A DNA stretch of 64,000 nucleotides from JACKCR01 sp041390305. Its GTDB lineage: Bacteria; Eisenbacteria; RBG-16-71-46; CAIMUX01. A program made the translations under genes and the position numbers. The notes beneath the pieces are model-generated. The model was not told the DNA's origin. It made no database searches and saw nothing but the letters and a program-made list of their open reading frames with translations. The stretch lies in assembly GCA_041390305.1 (NCBI GenBank), contig JAWKQE010000003.1, positions 62,001 through 126,000 of the forward strand, in the 5' to 3' direction. Each line of letters begins with the position of its first letter. Positions within the stretch are counted from its first letter, which is position 1. Of the stretch, positions 27,227 to 36,076 are shown piece after piece.

Positions 27227-27466
27227 TTGTCAAGTCGGGCTACGAATCCCGGACTCGTCGTTGCGATCCTGGCCGTCGTCGGCGCCATGGCGATCCGTCA
27301 CATCGTGCCGGAGAGCGAGATCGTGGACCTCGCCTTCTCGCTGACCCTGGGCGCACTCGCCGTGGCCGCCGCGATCGCCTTCGGCTGGGGTGGGCGGGAC
27401 GTTGTCCGGGAACTCGTCATGGAGTGGAAGGCGAAGCTGGAGGAGCCCGACACTACGCAGCGCTGA
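27227..27466 (+). CDS. Small membrane protein with one or two helices
   Basis: A frame of 79 codons from a TTG, with an ATG option at 27287. It encodes LVVAILAVVGAMAIRHIVP and LAFSLTLGALAVAAAIAFGWGGRDVVRELVMEWKAKLEE. The second helix with its GWGGRDVVRE end resembles the pore helix of small mechanosensitive-channel-like 'TM_helix' proteins. It diverges from the antiporter gene and its 3' end overlaps the nhaR-like gene by 14 bases in convergent orientation. There is no clear ribosome-binding site, so the call is tentative. Confidence 0.5.
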   Translation: MSSRATNPGLVVAILAVVGAMAIRHIVPESEIVDLAFSLTLGALAVAAAIAFGWGGRDVVRELVMEWKAKLEEPDTTQR

Positions 27467-28364
27467 CGCCGAAAATGTCACGCCGCGCGGACTCCGCGAT
27501 CGCGACGACCGCCGGATGCTTGACGCGGCGTTCGACCGAGATCGCGTAGAACCGTTCGCGCACCTCTTCCGTCCGGCCGACGACGTGGACGCCGTACTGT
27601 TGCTTCACGGTCGCCTCGATCGCGGTCGCGGCGAGGAAGACCCCCTGCCCCTTCTGTCCGAATACCTTGAGAAGAGCACTGTCCTCGAACTCGCCGACGA
27701 TGTCGGGACGGATGCCGAGAATCTCGAACCACGCGTCGACCGACCGCCTAAGCATCGTGTTCGCGGTGGGGAGGAGGAGGGGAGCGTCGGCCAGTGACTC
27801 CGGGAACCGGGGCCGGTACTTTTTCGCCAGGCGCGGCGCGGCCAGGAACGTCACTCCGCACTCTCCCAGGAGGTGGCTGAACGCGCGGACGTTCACGTCG
27901 GACGGGATCGGGCCATCCGAAAGTACGACGTCGAGTTCGTGGATGGCGAGTTGGCCGAGGAGCTGGTGGGCCTTGCCCTCGAAGCAGGCGATCCGGACCG
28001 GCTCCTCGAGCTTCGTGATCGGTTCGAGCAGCTTCTGGACGATCAACTTCGGCATCACGTCGACCACGCCCACGCGGAGTCCGAGCGCGTGCCCCGGCGC
28101 GCGGCCCGCGATCGCGTCGGTGAGTTCGCGGCCGAGGTGGAAGATCTCGTCCGCATAGCGGAACACGAGCTGGCCGAGTTCGGTGAGGACGAGTCCACGA
28201 CCGGACCGCTCGAAGAGTCTTCCACCGATCGACTCCTCCAGTGTCTTGATCTGTCCGGAGATGGTCGGTTGGGAGAGGTGGAGTCGCTCGGCGGCCTTCG
28301 CGACCGTGCCCTCGCGCGCGACCATCCAGAAGTAGAGGAGGTGGTGGTAGTTGATCCAGTCCAT
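27453..28364 (-). CDS. nhaR: NhaR-like LysR-family transcriptional activator
   Basis: A 303-residue LysR protein. The N-terminal winged helix is INYHHLLYFWMVAREGTVAKAAERLHLSQPTISGQIKTLEESIGGRLFERSGRGLVLTE-like, and the opening 'MDWINYHHLLYFW' is characteristic of NhaR, the Na+-responsive activator of nhaA. The effector domain follows (LRVGVVDVMPKLIVQKLLEP, IHELDVVLSDGPIP, FLAAPRLAKKYRPRFP). No nhaA is in the window; the nearest ion-transport gene is the Ca/Na antiporter downstream, a plausible target. The NhaR label rests on the N-terminal motif. Confidence 0.8.
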   Translation of the reverse strand: MDWINYHHLLYFWMVAREGTVAKAAERLHLSQPTISGQIKTLEESIGGRLFERSGRGLVLTELGQLVFRYADEIFHLGRELTDAIAGRAPGHALGLRVGVVDVMPKLIVQKLLEPITKLEEPVRIACFEGKAHQLLGQLAIHELDVVLSDGPIPSDVNVRAFSHLLGECGVTFLAAPRLAKKYRPRFPESLADAPLLLPTANTMLRRSVDAWFEILGIRPDIVGEFEDSALLKVFGQKGQGVFLAATAIEATVKQQYGVHVVGRTEEVRERFYAISVERRVKHPAVVAIAESARRDIFGVSAA

Positions 28365-28412
28365 GCATCCAATACTACGAGAAAGCCGATGGGTTCATGC
28401 GAAACATCCAAT

Positions 28413-28441
28413 TTGTCGAATCGGCGGATCCTGTCGATACT
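28413..28441 (+). promoter_or_regulatory. Possible sigma-70 promoter for the hibernation factor gene
   Basis: TTGTCG (28413-28418) and GATACT (28436-28441) are spaced by 17 bases and match four of six consensus bases at each element. The predicted leader of ~145 bases contains the 11-bp hairpin at 28513-28542. This is a weak pattern call. Confidence 0.3.
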
Positions 28442-28512
28442 GCCCTTGTCGCTTGAAGTCGACACATGGAAACGAACCCGGTCCCCCGAACCTGGGACCT
28501 CCCCCCTCTGGA

Positions 28513-28542
28513 CGCGAGCGGGCGCAGCCAAGCCCGCTCGCG
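28513..28542 (+). promoter_or_regulatory. Stable hairpin in the leader of the hibernation factor gene
   Basis: CGCGAGCGGGC and GCCCGCTCGCG form a perfect 11-bp stem with an eight-base loop, 50 bases before the start codon at 28594. It could be a terminator, an mRNA-stabilising element or a translation control element; the sequence alone does not decide. Confidence 0.5.
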
Positions 28543-28593
28543 CGGGGGCCGGGCTTCCAGAACCAAACATTCGTATATGATGGAGGTACCGCC

Positions 28594-29004
28594 ATGAAGA
28601 TCGAGATGCAGAGCCGCGGCATCGAACTGACGGAGCACCTCAAGGCGTATGTGGATCGGCGCGTCCGGTTCGCTCTGTCTCGCCACGGACAACACGTCCG
28701 CCGGATCCAGGTCCGGCTCGCGGACCTCAACGGTCCCCGGGGCGGGCTCGACACGCGCTGCCAGATGGAAGTCTTCGTGAACCAGGGTGACCCGATCGTC
28801 GTCGACGTGCAGGACATGGACGCGAAGCTCGCCGTCGGAAGAGCGGCCCGTACTGCGGGCCGCCGCCTCCGGGAGAGACTGGGCCGGCGTCTGTCACTGC
28901 GTCGCCCGCGCGGTCTACGGGAGACGGACTCCGAGGCGGCTGCAGCAGTCGAAGCTGAGTTTGATGGCGCCGAAGGAACGCTCGCGGACCGCGCCTGGGC
29001 GTGA
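28594..29004 (+). CDS. Ribosome hibernation-promoting factor (HPF/RaiA family)
   Basis: A 136-residue protein with GGAGG seven bases before its ATG. Residues 1-95 match the short HPF/RaiA domain: MKIEMQSRGIELTEHLKAYVDRR, RRIQVRLADLNGPRGGLDTRCQMEVFV and IVVDVQDMDAKLAVGRAARTAGRRLRERL. The family binds the 30S subunit at the decoding site and inactivates ribosomes in stationary phase. The tail of ~40 residues (RPRGLRETDSEAAAAVEAEF...) is not part of the family. Its last 90 bases overlap the convergent lipoprotein reading frame at 28915, so the tail may be an accidental extension rather than a functional domain. Confidence 0.8.
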   Translation: MKIEMQSRGIELTEHLKAYVDRRVRFALSRHGQHVRRIQVRLADLNGPRGGLDTRCQMEVFVNQGDPIVVDVQDMDAKLAVGRAARTAGRRLRERLGRRLSLRRPRGLRETDSEAAAAVEAEFDGAEGTLADRAWA

Positions 29005-29621
29005 GTCGACCCTGATGTCCCGCCACTCCACGATCCTCCACGTCGGCTGACGAGTTCCGTCGCGTCCGGGGCGAGGAAGAGCAGCGCTCGATCGCCCTGG
29101 ACTAGGTAGATGACCGGATCGGTGGGCTCGGCCGGGTTCGTCGCTTCGACTTCCAGGTGGGTCGAGGTGAGGAGCACCTTCCGCCAGGTGTCCTCTGCCC
29201 GGTCTGAGTCGTCCGCTTCCAGCTCCTGGACCGGTCCCTTCGAGAACTCGAAGCCGACGCTCAGCACGTCGGGAGACTCGAAGCAGTTCTCCGCCCAATC
29301 CAGTTCGCCGGCGTGGAGACAGAACTCGGGAAACCCGGAACCCTCGACCTCGAGAGGGTCGAAAACGAAGATGTAGTCGTCCTCGTCGAACAGCTCGGTG
29401 TATCCGGCGACGTCGCGGAGGTTGATCGCGGTCGCAAGGTTGTCGATCACGTTGAGCGGTGAGGTCGGAGCCAGATACGGGGACGGCTCGGGATCGGGCG
29501 TAGTCGCCTCGTCGCCGCAGCCGGCGAGCATGCCGACAACGAGCGCAGCGGAGAGGATCGCCAGCGCCGGGAACGGGATTGTTCGCTGATGGACGACGCG
29601 AAGGATGGCATGGTAGCTCAT
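28915..29621 (-). pseudogene. NTF2-like lipoprotein, frameshifted near its C-terminus
   Basis: Paralogue of the protein at 29659-30342. The ATG at 29621 follows GAGGAG by nine bases. The lipoprotein signal is LAILSAALVVGMLAGC, and the mature start SPYLAPTSPLNVIDNLATAINLRDVAGYTELFDEDD matches the paralogue line by line (SPYLDPTSPANLLDNL...). Such domains resemble SnoaL/NTF2-like folds. After LAPDATELVS, near 29050, the frame breaks. The expected QPTWRIVEWRDIRV continues two frames over and ends in SFGAIKLSFDCC and eight more residues at 28915, overlapping the hpf gene. Relative to the paralogue a few bases (about seven) appear lost. Function unknown. Confidence 0.7.
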
Positions 29622-29658
29622 CGGTTCTCGCTCCTCATCTGCTCTCAATTGGGCTGGA

Positions 29659-30342
29659 TCAGAGTGGTTGGAAGACGGTCTTGATCGCCCCGAACGTGCT
29701 CCTGATGGTGGGTAGTGGTGATCCCTCCACCTGGATGTCCTGCCACTCCACGATCTTCCATGTAGGCTGTCCGTCGATCAGGCGGCTCGGATCCGGCTCG
29801 AAGTAGAAGCGTCCGCGGTCGCCCTGGACGAGGAAGATGACGTGATCCGTTGGATCGACCGGGTTCTCGATCTCGATCTCCAGATGGATGCTCGTGACGA
29901 GCATCTTCTTCATGGCGGGGTCTGTGTAGAGGTCCGGATCATCCTCGTCGAGGTCCTGGAGAGGTCCCTGGTTCCACTCGAGCGAAAGTCGAAAGACATC
30001 TGCTGAGGCGAAACAGGCGTTCGACCAGGCCAGTTCCTCAGCATAGCCCCAGGACAGGGGATACCCATCCCCGACGTCGATGGGATCGAATCGGAAGATG
30101 AACTGGTCCGCGTCGAAGAGTGCCGCGTAGCCCTCCGCGTCTCTCAGTTCCGTGGCGATGATCAGATTGTCGAGGAGGTTCGCTGGGGAGGTCGGGTCCA
30201 GGTAGGGCGACTCCTCGGGTTCCGGCTGGACTGTGTCGTCGTCGCAGCCGGCCAGGGTCGAGGCGCCGGCGAGGATCGCGAGCGGGAGGAGAAAGGCCGC
30301 ACTCACGAGCTTGCGGGGAACGGCGGACTGGTAGGCGAACAC
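29659..30342 (-). CDS. NTF2-like lipoprotein with TFGxIK tail
   Basis: A 227-residue lipoprotein. The GTG at 30342 is chosen because AAGGAG lies eight bases upstream. The signal is AFLLPLAILAGASTLAGC. The mature domain (SPYLDPTSPANLLDNLIIATELRDAEGYAALFDADQ-like) followed by FRFDPIDVGDGYPLSWG and a long C-terminal sheet region (HLEIEIENPVDPTDHVIFLVQGDRGRFYF, QPTWKIVEWQDIQVEG) fits a SnoaL/NTF2-like fold. It ends STFGAIKTVFQPL. Lipoproteins of this layout are common in genomes of Eisenbacteria-like candidate phyla. It lies 37 bases upstream of its frameshifted paralogue on the same strand, so the pair arose by tandem duplication and is probably co-transcribed. Confidence 0.75.
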   Translation of the reverse strand: MFAYQSAVPRKLVSAAFLLPLAILAGASTLAGCDDDTVQPEPEESPYLDPTSPANLLDNLIIATELRDAEGYAALFDADQFIFRFDPIDVGDGYPLSWGYAEELAWSNACFASADVFRLSLEWNQGPLQDLDEDDPDLYTDPAMKKMLVTSIHLEIEIENPVDPTDHVIFLVQGDRGRFYFEPDPSRLIDGQPTWKIVEWQDIQVEGSPLPTIRSTFGAIKTVFQPL

Positions 30343-30689
30343 GCTTTGGCTCCTTGCTGGTCCAGCCTGGCCACTAGGGGGGAGGGCTTTGGCTGGAATC
30401 GCCGGTCGAGTCCCGAGTGGATCGACTGCGCGAGTGTACAACAAGGAATCTCCCCGGAACGCGGAAAGATGACGCTTCGAGGCTCGGGTGCCGCGGATCA
30501 GCGGTGATTGTACGGGAGCGGTGTCGGTGAGTGAACGGTGAGGCCGGAAACCGGGGGGATCCCCTCGGTTTCCGGTATGTGCCGGATCCGTTCGGAGCGT
30601 CGCCTCGGTGCGCCGCTTTGGTGCGCCACGGTGGTCGACTCTGTCCGGCGACTTCGCGTGTCGCCGCGACATCGGCCCGCCGGCCTCGT
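30343..30689. other. Intergenic region with a strong hairpin
   Basis: This ~350-base gap lies between two minus-strand genes. It contains the 32-base hairpin at 30544-30575, immediately downstream of the giant Fn3/ASH gene, and the upstream region of the lipoprotein at 29659. No reading frame of note was seen. Confidence 0.5.
30544..30575 (-). terminator. Hairpin downstream of the giant Fn3/ASH gene
   Basis: CCGGAAACCG (30544-30553) and CGGTTTCCGG (30566-30575) are exact reverse complements, and the inner GGGGGATCCCCT extends the stem almost without a loop. It lies 115 bases after the stop of the giant gene. There is no clear T-run, so the assignment as terminator is by position. Confidence 0.55.
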
Positions 30690-33600
30690 TCAGTTCGTCG
30701 CCGTACCGACCAACGTCACGAACCCGCACTGGATATGTCCGTCGACGAGCGGGAGTAGGTGGCACACCGTGCTGCCGACCTCGGTGGGTGTGTACCGGAT
30801 CCGCACGCGGAGCTCATACCCCGGGTCGAGCCGGGTCTCTCCACCGCCACTCAGGAACTCGAACGCGGCGCAGCCGTCCGGTTCGCGGAACTGGAGGTTC
30901 AAGTAGAGCGACACGTTTCCCGTGTTCGAGATCGTGAAGTCCTTGGTCTTGGACTCTCCGACCGCCGTCTCGAAGGTCAGGCCGGACGTGGAGAGGAAGC
31001 AGTCCGGATCCTCGAGCTCACCGGTCCAGGAGATCGGGATCCGGTCGCAGTCCTCGTCCGAGAGGACGATCTCGTAGTTCGCGGCGCCGAGCGTCGGCGT
31101 GAGGTCGAAGTGGAACGCATGGGAGTCCCCGGGGTCGATCGTGTAGGTCCGGTCCTCGTCCCGCACGAGCCCGATCTCCCGCGCGCAGGTCGCCTTGATC
31201 ACGCCGGACTTCGTCTCGTCCGTGTTGTTGTAGACGTAGAACCGTTGCGAATAGGACTGGCCGACGATCACGTTCCCGAAGCCGTACGCGGTCGGAGCGA
31301 CGGAGCAGGGGACCGGTTCGGTCTTGGCCACGATCTGGACTTCGCTACAGGCGTCTGCACCGAACTCGACGGTGCACGCGTAGTCCCGACCGGGATCGTC
31401 CGACTCGAACCGGATCTGGATGTCGGCGCTCTGGCTCGGCGCCAGCGTCTGTGTGCCGCCGCCCGTGACGATGACGAACTCGTTCGTACGGCAATCCGTC
31501 GGAATCGTCGGCGTGATCACGAGATCCGACGTTCCCGAGTTCGCTACCGTGAGCGTTTGCGTGACGGGCGTGCCTGCGGGAACTTCTCCGAAGTCGAGGC
31601 CGGCCGGCGTCGTGAGGCAGGCCGTGACACCGCCCACGCCGCGGATGAGAAGCGGCGTACATTCCGCGCCCGAGATCAGGTCCACGCGGAGGTCGCAGGT
31701 GGCTTCGCCGGCGGCCGTCGGCTCGAACGTGATGTACCCGACGTAGGTCTGCCCGGGCTCGATGTGGAACGAACTCAGGTTCGCGATCTGGAACGGACCG
31801 GGGCAGTCGATCGCGATTCCGTCGAGCGGAGCCGAGCCCACGTTGCGGAGGAACCAACGTCGGGACGACGACGAGCCGACCTCGACCGTCCCGAAGTCGA
31901 TCTCGTCGGTTCCCCAATCACACACGCCGGACTGTTCGGTCGCGCCGACCAGCGGCACCGTACCGCAGGCAGACGTGCCTCGAGTGGGCGTGTCGCCGCC
32001 GCTTTCGCGTTCCGTTGCAGGACTACTCGCGCCGAAGTGGAGCGTGGCCTGGTGGGTGCCGGAAGCAGTCGCCTCGAATCGGACGATGACTTCGTGGCTC
32101 CCGTTCGGCCCGAGGTCGACGGGGTAGTCATTGGCGCCGACGATGCTGAACACGCCCGCGGAATCGTCCAGGATGCTGGGAAGCACACGGAGGACTCCAC
32201 CCCCGACGTTCTCCACGACGAAAGAGCGCGTCGTGAACCCGCCCGGCGGAAGCGTGCCGAAGTCGTTGTCGTCACCGGTCACACGACACTCGGCACTCGC
32301 CTCTCCGACGCCGAAGGCGACGACGTCGCCACAGCCGCCCGGCACGCCGAGGAAACAGACCTTCTCGCCCGAACTGGTCGGACGGAAGACGAGTTCGCGC
32401 GCCGTCGTCTCGTTGGGACCCAGGTCGAACGGAGTCGTCTCGACGAGGAAGTCCGGGCACTCGGAGACGAACGCTCCCTGCAGACGTCCACCGCCCACGT
32501 TCGTGATGATCACGACGTCGCTGCGCTGGGAACCGACTGCCACCGTCCCGAACTCGATGCCGTTCGTGCGGATCTCGCACTCCGGCGCCGACTCGCCGGT
32601 CGTCACCGACACTTCGTTCGTCGCCGCATCCTGAAGACCGGCGCGGGAACGCACCCGGTAGCGATACGTCGTACCCGGCTCGACCGTCTCGTCGAGCCAG
32701 TCGCGTTCCGTTCCCGGCACGTTCACGTCGCGATCGAAGTCACCGGTGCCGGTCGCGCGCTGCACGATGAACTCGTCCGTATCCCGCCCCTGCGACCATC
32801 GGACCCGCACGGCGCTTCCCTCGAGCGTCGCGCTCGGATTGTTCGGCGCGGCCAGGGGAGTGGTTGCGGTGGCTTCGTTCGAGTACGCGGACGGGCCACC
32901 CGGACTGAAAGCGCGGAGCCGGTACGTGTACTCGGTGCGTTCGATGAGGCCTTCGTTGACGACCTGGATGTCGTCACCCGAAGCGGTCCGGCGGGAAGCG
33001 GAAGCGGCGAGGTTCGAGGAATCGCCGACGCGGAGTGTGGTGGTTTCGGGCGCGGCCGTGCGGTTCGAGGAAGCCGGTGCTCCGCCGGCAGAGATCGAGA
33101 CGGGCGCGTTGGCGATGATGCGACGCGCGACGTCGCGGGAAGTGCCGGGGCTACTCTCAATGTGGTCGTGATTCGCGATGGCATCGCTGCCGACCCTGCC
33201 GCGGGGGCTACTCTCAATGTCGTAGTGGCCCGCGGTTCCATCTCTACCGAGGTTGCCGTGGTCGCCACTCTCAATGTGGTAGTGGCTGGCGATGGCAGCG
33301 CCGTCGGTATCGCCATCAACGCCCGCGAACCCATTCCGGTCGACGACGCCGATCCGGCGGAACGTGTCGTCGGTGTCGCTCTTCCGCTCGACCTCGAAGT
33401 AGTCCTCCCCTCCCGGGTGGGACCACTGGAGGCGGATCCGATCGGGACCGATGGCGACGGCCTGGACGTTCGTCGGCGCATCTGGTTGGTCGTCACCGAA
33501 ACGGACGAAGACGACGTTGGAGAGGGGAGAGGTGCGTCCGGCTTCATCCTCCGTCCGGAGCGCCAGATAGACTTCGACTTCCTGGGATGCGACCAGGGTC

Positions 33601-35774
33601 ACTTCTTCGTTCGTCCCGCCCGCGGATGGGGCCGGCATGTTGCCGACGGCGCTCTGGGACGAGAAGTTCTCCTCGGTGATCGGTTCCAGGCTGAACCGCA
33701 TGTCGTAGCGGGCCGCGGTGCCGTCGGCGCCGTTGTCGCCGGGTGCGGTCCAGAAGAGGCGGGCGCGCGTGCCGGTCACTTCCTCGGCCACGATGTCCGT
33801 GACGGCGTTCGGTGCCTCGAAGTCGGGTGTCGTCACTTCCGCCACGTTGGAGAGACGTGATTGGTTCTCTGCTTCGTCGTACGTGACGAGAGCGAACCAG
33901 TACTGGGTCTCGGCGCGGAATCCGGAGAGCTCGCGCGACTCGCGGGTTCCCGGCTCGCCGGGCGGGGTCGAGTCCGGGACGAGGTCTGCGTTGCCGAAGT
34001 TCGAGTCGTCGATCGCGCTGGTGGCGTAGCGCAGTTCGTGCCGAAGGGCGCGCCCGGTCCGTCCGTTGTCGCCCGACGCACTCCACTCGAGCGCGATCCG
34101 CCCGTCGCCGAGAGAGCTCGCGGCGAGGTCCGTCACTTCGTCCGGTGGGGAGGTGTCCCGGAGGTCCAGGGTCGCGATGTTGGATACGGCCGAGATGTTG
34201 CCGGCTTCGTCCCGGCTGCGGAGGGCGAACGAGTACTCGGCCGGAGCGAGTTCGTCCAGGGTGATCTGCTCCGCCTGACCCGCGGAGCTCGGGGTCGGCA
34301 CCGTGGTCCACTCCGTGCCGGTGGGGAACGACGTCTCCGTCATCGGGCCTGCGGTGTAGCGGAGCTCGTACGATGCTGCACCTCCGTCGCGTTCGTCATC
34401 GGGTGCGGTGAAGGTGAGGACGGCCGTACCTTCCGCCGGAGAACTCGCAGTGAGATCCGCGACCGTGGTCGGTCCGTCGAAGTCCGGTGCCTCGGGGAGG
34501 GTCACTTCGAGAGCGTTGGAGAGACCGGATGTGTTCTCCGCTTCGTCGAAGGCCAGGATCGCGAAGTAGTAGGTGGACTCCGCCACGAGATTGCTCACGA
34601 GGGCGAACTCGTCTTGTCCCGCGAGTCCCGGCGCTGGGAGTGGGACTTCGGTGGCGCTGCCGAAGTTCGATGCATCGATCGACGTCTCGGAGTACCGAAG
34701 TTCGTAGCGTGTCGCCTGGCCGGTGGCGCCGTCGTCGCCCGGGGCCGTCCAGCGGAGGACGACCTGCGTGCTCGTGACCGAGAACGCCGCGAGGTCGGTG
34801 ATGTCGGCGGGCGGAACCGGTCCGGGATCGTTCGCCGTGCGACCTTCCGAATAGGCGGACCGGGATCCATCCGTGAGGACCGCCTGGACCGTGTAGCCGA
34901 TGCTCGTCCCGCCCTGGAATCCGGGCGGGAGGGTGAAGGTCGTGTCGAGAGACGCGGTCGAGAACGTGGTCGGAATGGAACCGTCCGGACTCCTCCGCAC
35001 GGTGTAGGACGTGGCGGCCTCCACCGGCGACCAGAACAGCTCGTGGCGTTCTCCGGGCACTTCGTGCAGCCAGAGCTGTGGGACGAGGTCGGGCAGGGTG
35101 AGCGCCCGCGACGTCGTCGCATCGGTCTCGATTGGGAACGGCTCGGTCGATCCGACGTGGAGGAGCCCCGTCTCGGTGATCCCGGTCGGTCGCGAACGCG
35201 CGCCTTCGACCCGCACCTGCGCCACGTAGTCCGCGTTTGCCGGAAGGTCGAGCGAGAGGAGAGCGGACGTCGCCGTCTCTTCGATCGTCTGCGAGACCGT
35301 GTCGACGATCTCGTCGTCGGCCGCGGAGAGGATCTCGGCGGTCAGGGTGAGCGTGCCGGAGCCGGGGACGCGGTTGGCGGCGCCCGAGCCTGCGGTGCCA
35401 GGTCCGGCAGGGGCGCGATCCGCGACAGCGAACCCATCGGTCCCGAGAGCGGCCGCCGATTCGATCTCTCCGAGCTGCGAGATCTCGAGCTCCACCGCGA
35501 GCTCGAACGTGCCCGACTCGGCGGCCGGGTTCGGGTCCGGCTTCACCGAGTCGCGGTCGGAACACGACCAGAGCAGGCAGGTGCTCGCGAGGACCGCAGC
35601 AAGGGGGGCGTCGATCCGGCCGAACCGCTCGAAGCGGAGGAATCGGTCGCTGGAGGCGAGGCGGACCTGGCGCAGAATGAGTTCCTCGAGCCGGGCGAGC
35701 CGACGGCGACGGATCGGGCGGCCGGTGGTCTGCGAACGGGTGGCGCGCCCGCTGGAACGGGGATTCGGGAACAT
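30690..35774 (-). CDS. Giant lipoprotein with fibronectin type III and ASH/choice-of-anchor repeats
   Basis: A ~1,694-residue surface lipoprotein. The ATG at 35774 follows GGAGGAGAG. After a 55-residue basic leader, PLAAVLASTCLLWSC is a lipoprotein signal. Residues ~180-800 hold about seven Fn3-like domains, several with the strand WTAPGDDGATG and ELRYSE. Residues ~825-880 are encoded by three copies of the dispersed palindromic repeat. Another Fn3 region follows, and then six ASH/HYDIN-type domains with the pattern FGTVAVGSQ...TNVGGG (for example EIDFGTVEVGSSSSRRWFLRNVG). Such proteins act as adhesins or scaffolds on the cell surface. No catalytic domain is visible. A cluster of arginine-rich residues precedes the signal, so the start could lie closer to it, but no alternative site is better supported. 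Confidence 0.8.
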   Translation of the reverse strand: MFPNPRSSGRATRSQTTGRPIRRRRLARLEELILRQVRLASSDRFLRFERFGRIDAPLAAVLASTCLLWSCSDRDSVKPDPNPAAESGTFELAVELEISQLGEIESAAALGTDGFAVADRAPAGPGTAGSGAANRVPGSGTLTLTAEILSAADDEIVDTVSQTIEETATSALLSLDLPANADYVAQVRVEGARSRPTGITETGLLHVGSTEPFPIETDATTSRALTLPDLVPQLWLHEVPGERHELFWSPVEAATSYTVRRSPDGSIPTTFSTASLDTTFTLPPGFQGGTSIGYTVQAVLTDGSRSAYSEGRTANDPGPVPPADITDLAAFSVTSTQVVLRWTAPGDDGATGQATRYELRYSETSIDASNFGSATEVPLPAPGLAGQDEFALVSNLVAESTYYFAILAFDEAENTSGLSNALEVTLPEAPDFDGPTTVADLTASSPAEGTAVLTFTAPDDERDGGAASYELRYTAGPMTETSFPTGTEWTTVPTPSSAGQAEQITLDELAPAEYSFALRSRDEAGNISAVSNIATLDLRDTSPPDEVTDLAASSLGDGRIALEWSASGDNGRTGRALRHELRYATSAIDDSNFGNADLVPDSTPPGEPGTRESRELSGFRAETQYWFALVTYDEAENQSRLSNVAEVTTPDFEAPNAVTDIVAEEVTGTRARLFWTAPGDNGADGTAARYDMRFSLEPITEENFSSQSAVGNMPAPSAGGTNEEVTLVASQEVEVYLALRTEDEAGRTSPLSNVVFVRFGDDQPDAPTNVQAVAIGPDRIRLQWSHPGGEDYFEVERKSDTDDTFRRIGVVDRNGFAGVDGDTDGAAIASHYHIESGDHGNLGRDGTAGHYDIESSPRGRVGSDAIANHDHIESSPGTSRDVARRIIANAPVSISAGGAPASSNRTAAPETTTLRVGDSSNLAASASRRTASGDDIQVVNEGLIERTEYTYRLRAFSPGGPSAYSNEATATTPLAAPNNPSATLEGSAVRVRWSQGRDTDEFIVQRATGTGDFDRDVNVPGTERDWLDETVEPGTTYRYRVRSRAGLQDAATNEVSVTTGESAPECEIRTNGIEFGTVAVGSQRSDVVIITNVGGGRLQGAFVSECPDFLVETTPFDLGPNETTARELVFRPTSSGEKVCFLGVPGGCGDVVAFGVGEASAECRVTGDDNDFGTLPPGGFTTRSFVVENVGGGVLRVLPSILDDSAGVFSIVGANDYPVDLGPNGSHEVIVRFEATASGTHQATLHFGASSPATERESGGDTPTRGTSACGTVPLVGATEQSGVCDWGTDEIDFGTVEVGSSSSRRWFLRNVGSAPLDGIAIDCPGPFQIANLSSFHIEPGQTYVGYITFEPTAAGEATCDLRVDLISGAECTPLLIRGVGGVTACLTTPAGLDFGEVPAGTPVTQTLTVANSGTSDLVITPTIPTDCRTNEFVIVTGGGTQTLAPSQSADIQIRFESDDPGRDYACTVEFGADACSEVQIVAKTEPVPCSVAPTAYGFGNVIVGQSYSQRFYVYNNTDETKSGVIKATCAREIGLVRDEDRTYTIDPGDSHAFHFDLTPTLGAANYEIVLSDEDCDRIPISWTGELEDPDCFLSTSGLTFETAVGESKTKDFTISNTGNVSLYLNLQFREPDGCAAFEFLSGGGETRLDPGYELRVRIRYTPTEVGSTVCHLLPLVDGHIQCGFVTLVGTATN
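33150..33320 (+). repeat. Three 57-bp in-frame copies of the palindromic element
   Basis: Three units of exactly 57 bp (starting 33150, 33207, 33264) lie inside the giant gene. Each opens with a variant of CACTCTCAATGTGGTAGTG (GCTACTCTCAATGTGG, GCTACTCTCAATGTCG, GCCACTCTCAATGTGG). On the coding strand they yield HDHIES, HYDIES and HYHIES every 19 residues. The same core occurs at four other loci. Confidence 0.9.
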
Positions 35775-36076
35775 CTCTCCTCCTGGATGGCTGGGGCGCC
35801 GTCTGCCGGGCGCGTGGGTCCATGGGAAGAGGCGCGATCCGTCCGGGTGCCGCGACAGGAGACATCGCCGGTGAGGTGGCCGGCTCGAGGTCGGGATCGG
35901 GTAGGCTTCGGCCTCGCATGGCATGGCAGGGCAAGGCCGCGGCCGACCCCGAACTCGAGCTCTGAGCCGGAGCCGCTGCCGAACCTCGAGTTGGCGCCGC
36001 CGCCGAGTCTCGAGTCGGCGCCGGATCCGGCCCAAACCGTGGTCCGCAGTCGCTCCTGCACGACGGAGAGGTGACG

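Noticed and set aside
30759..36074. Two very long plus-strand frames (1,033 and 737 codons) opposite the giant lipoprotein gene
   Set aside because: The minus strand encodes recognisable Fn3 and ASH domains. The plus-strand frames have shadow-like composition with repeated arginine and glycine runs.
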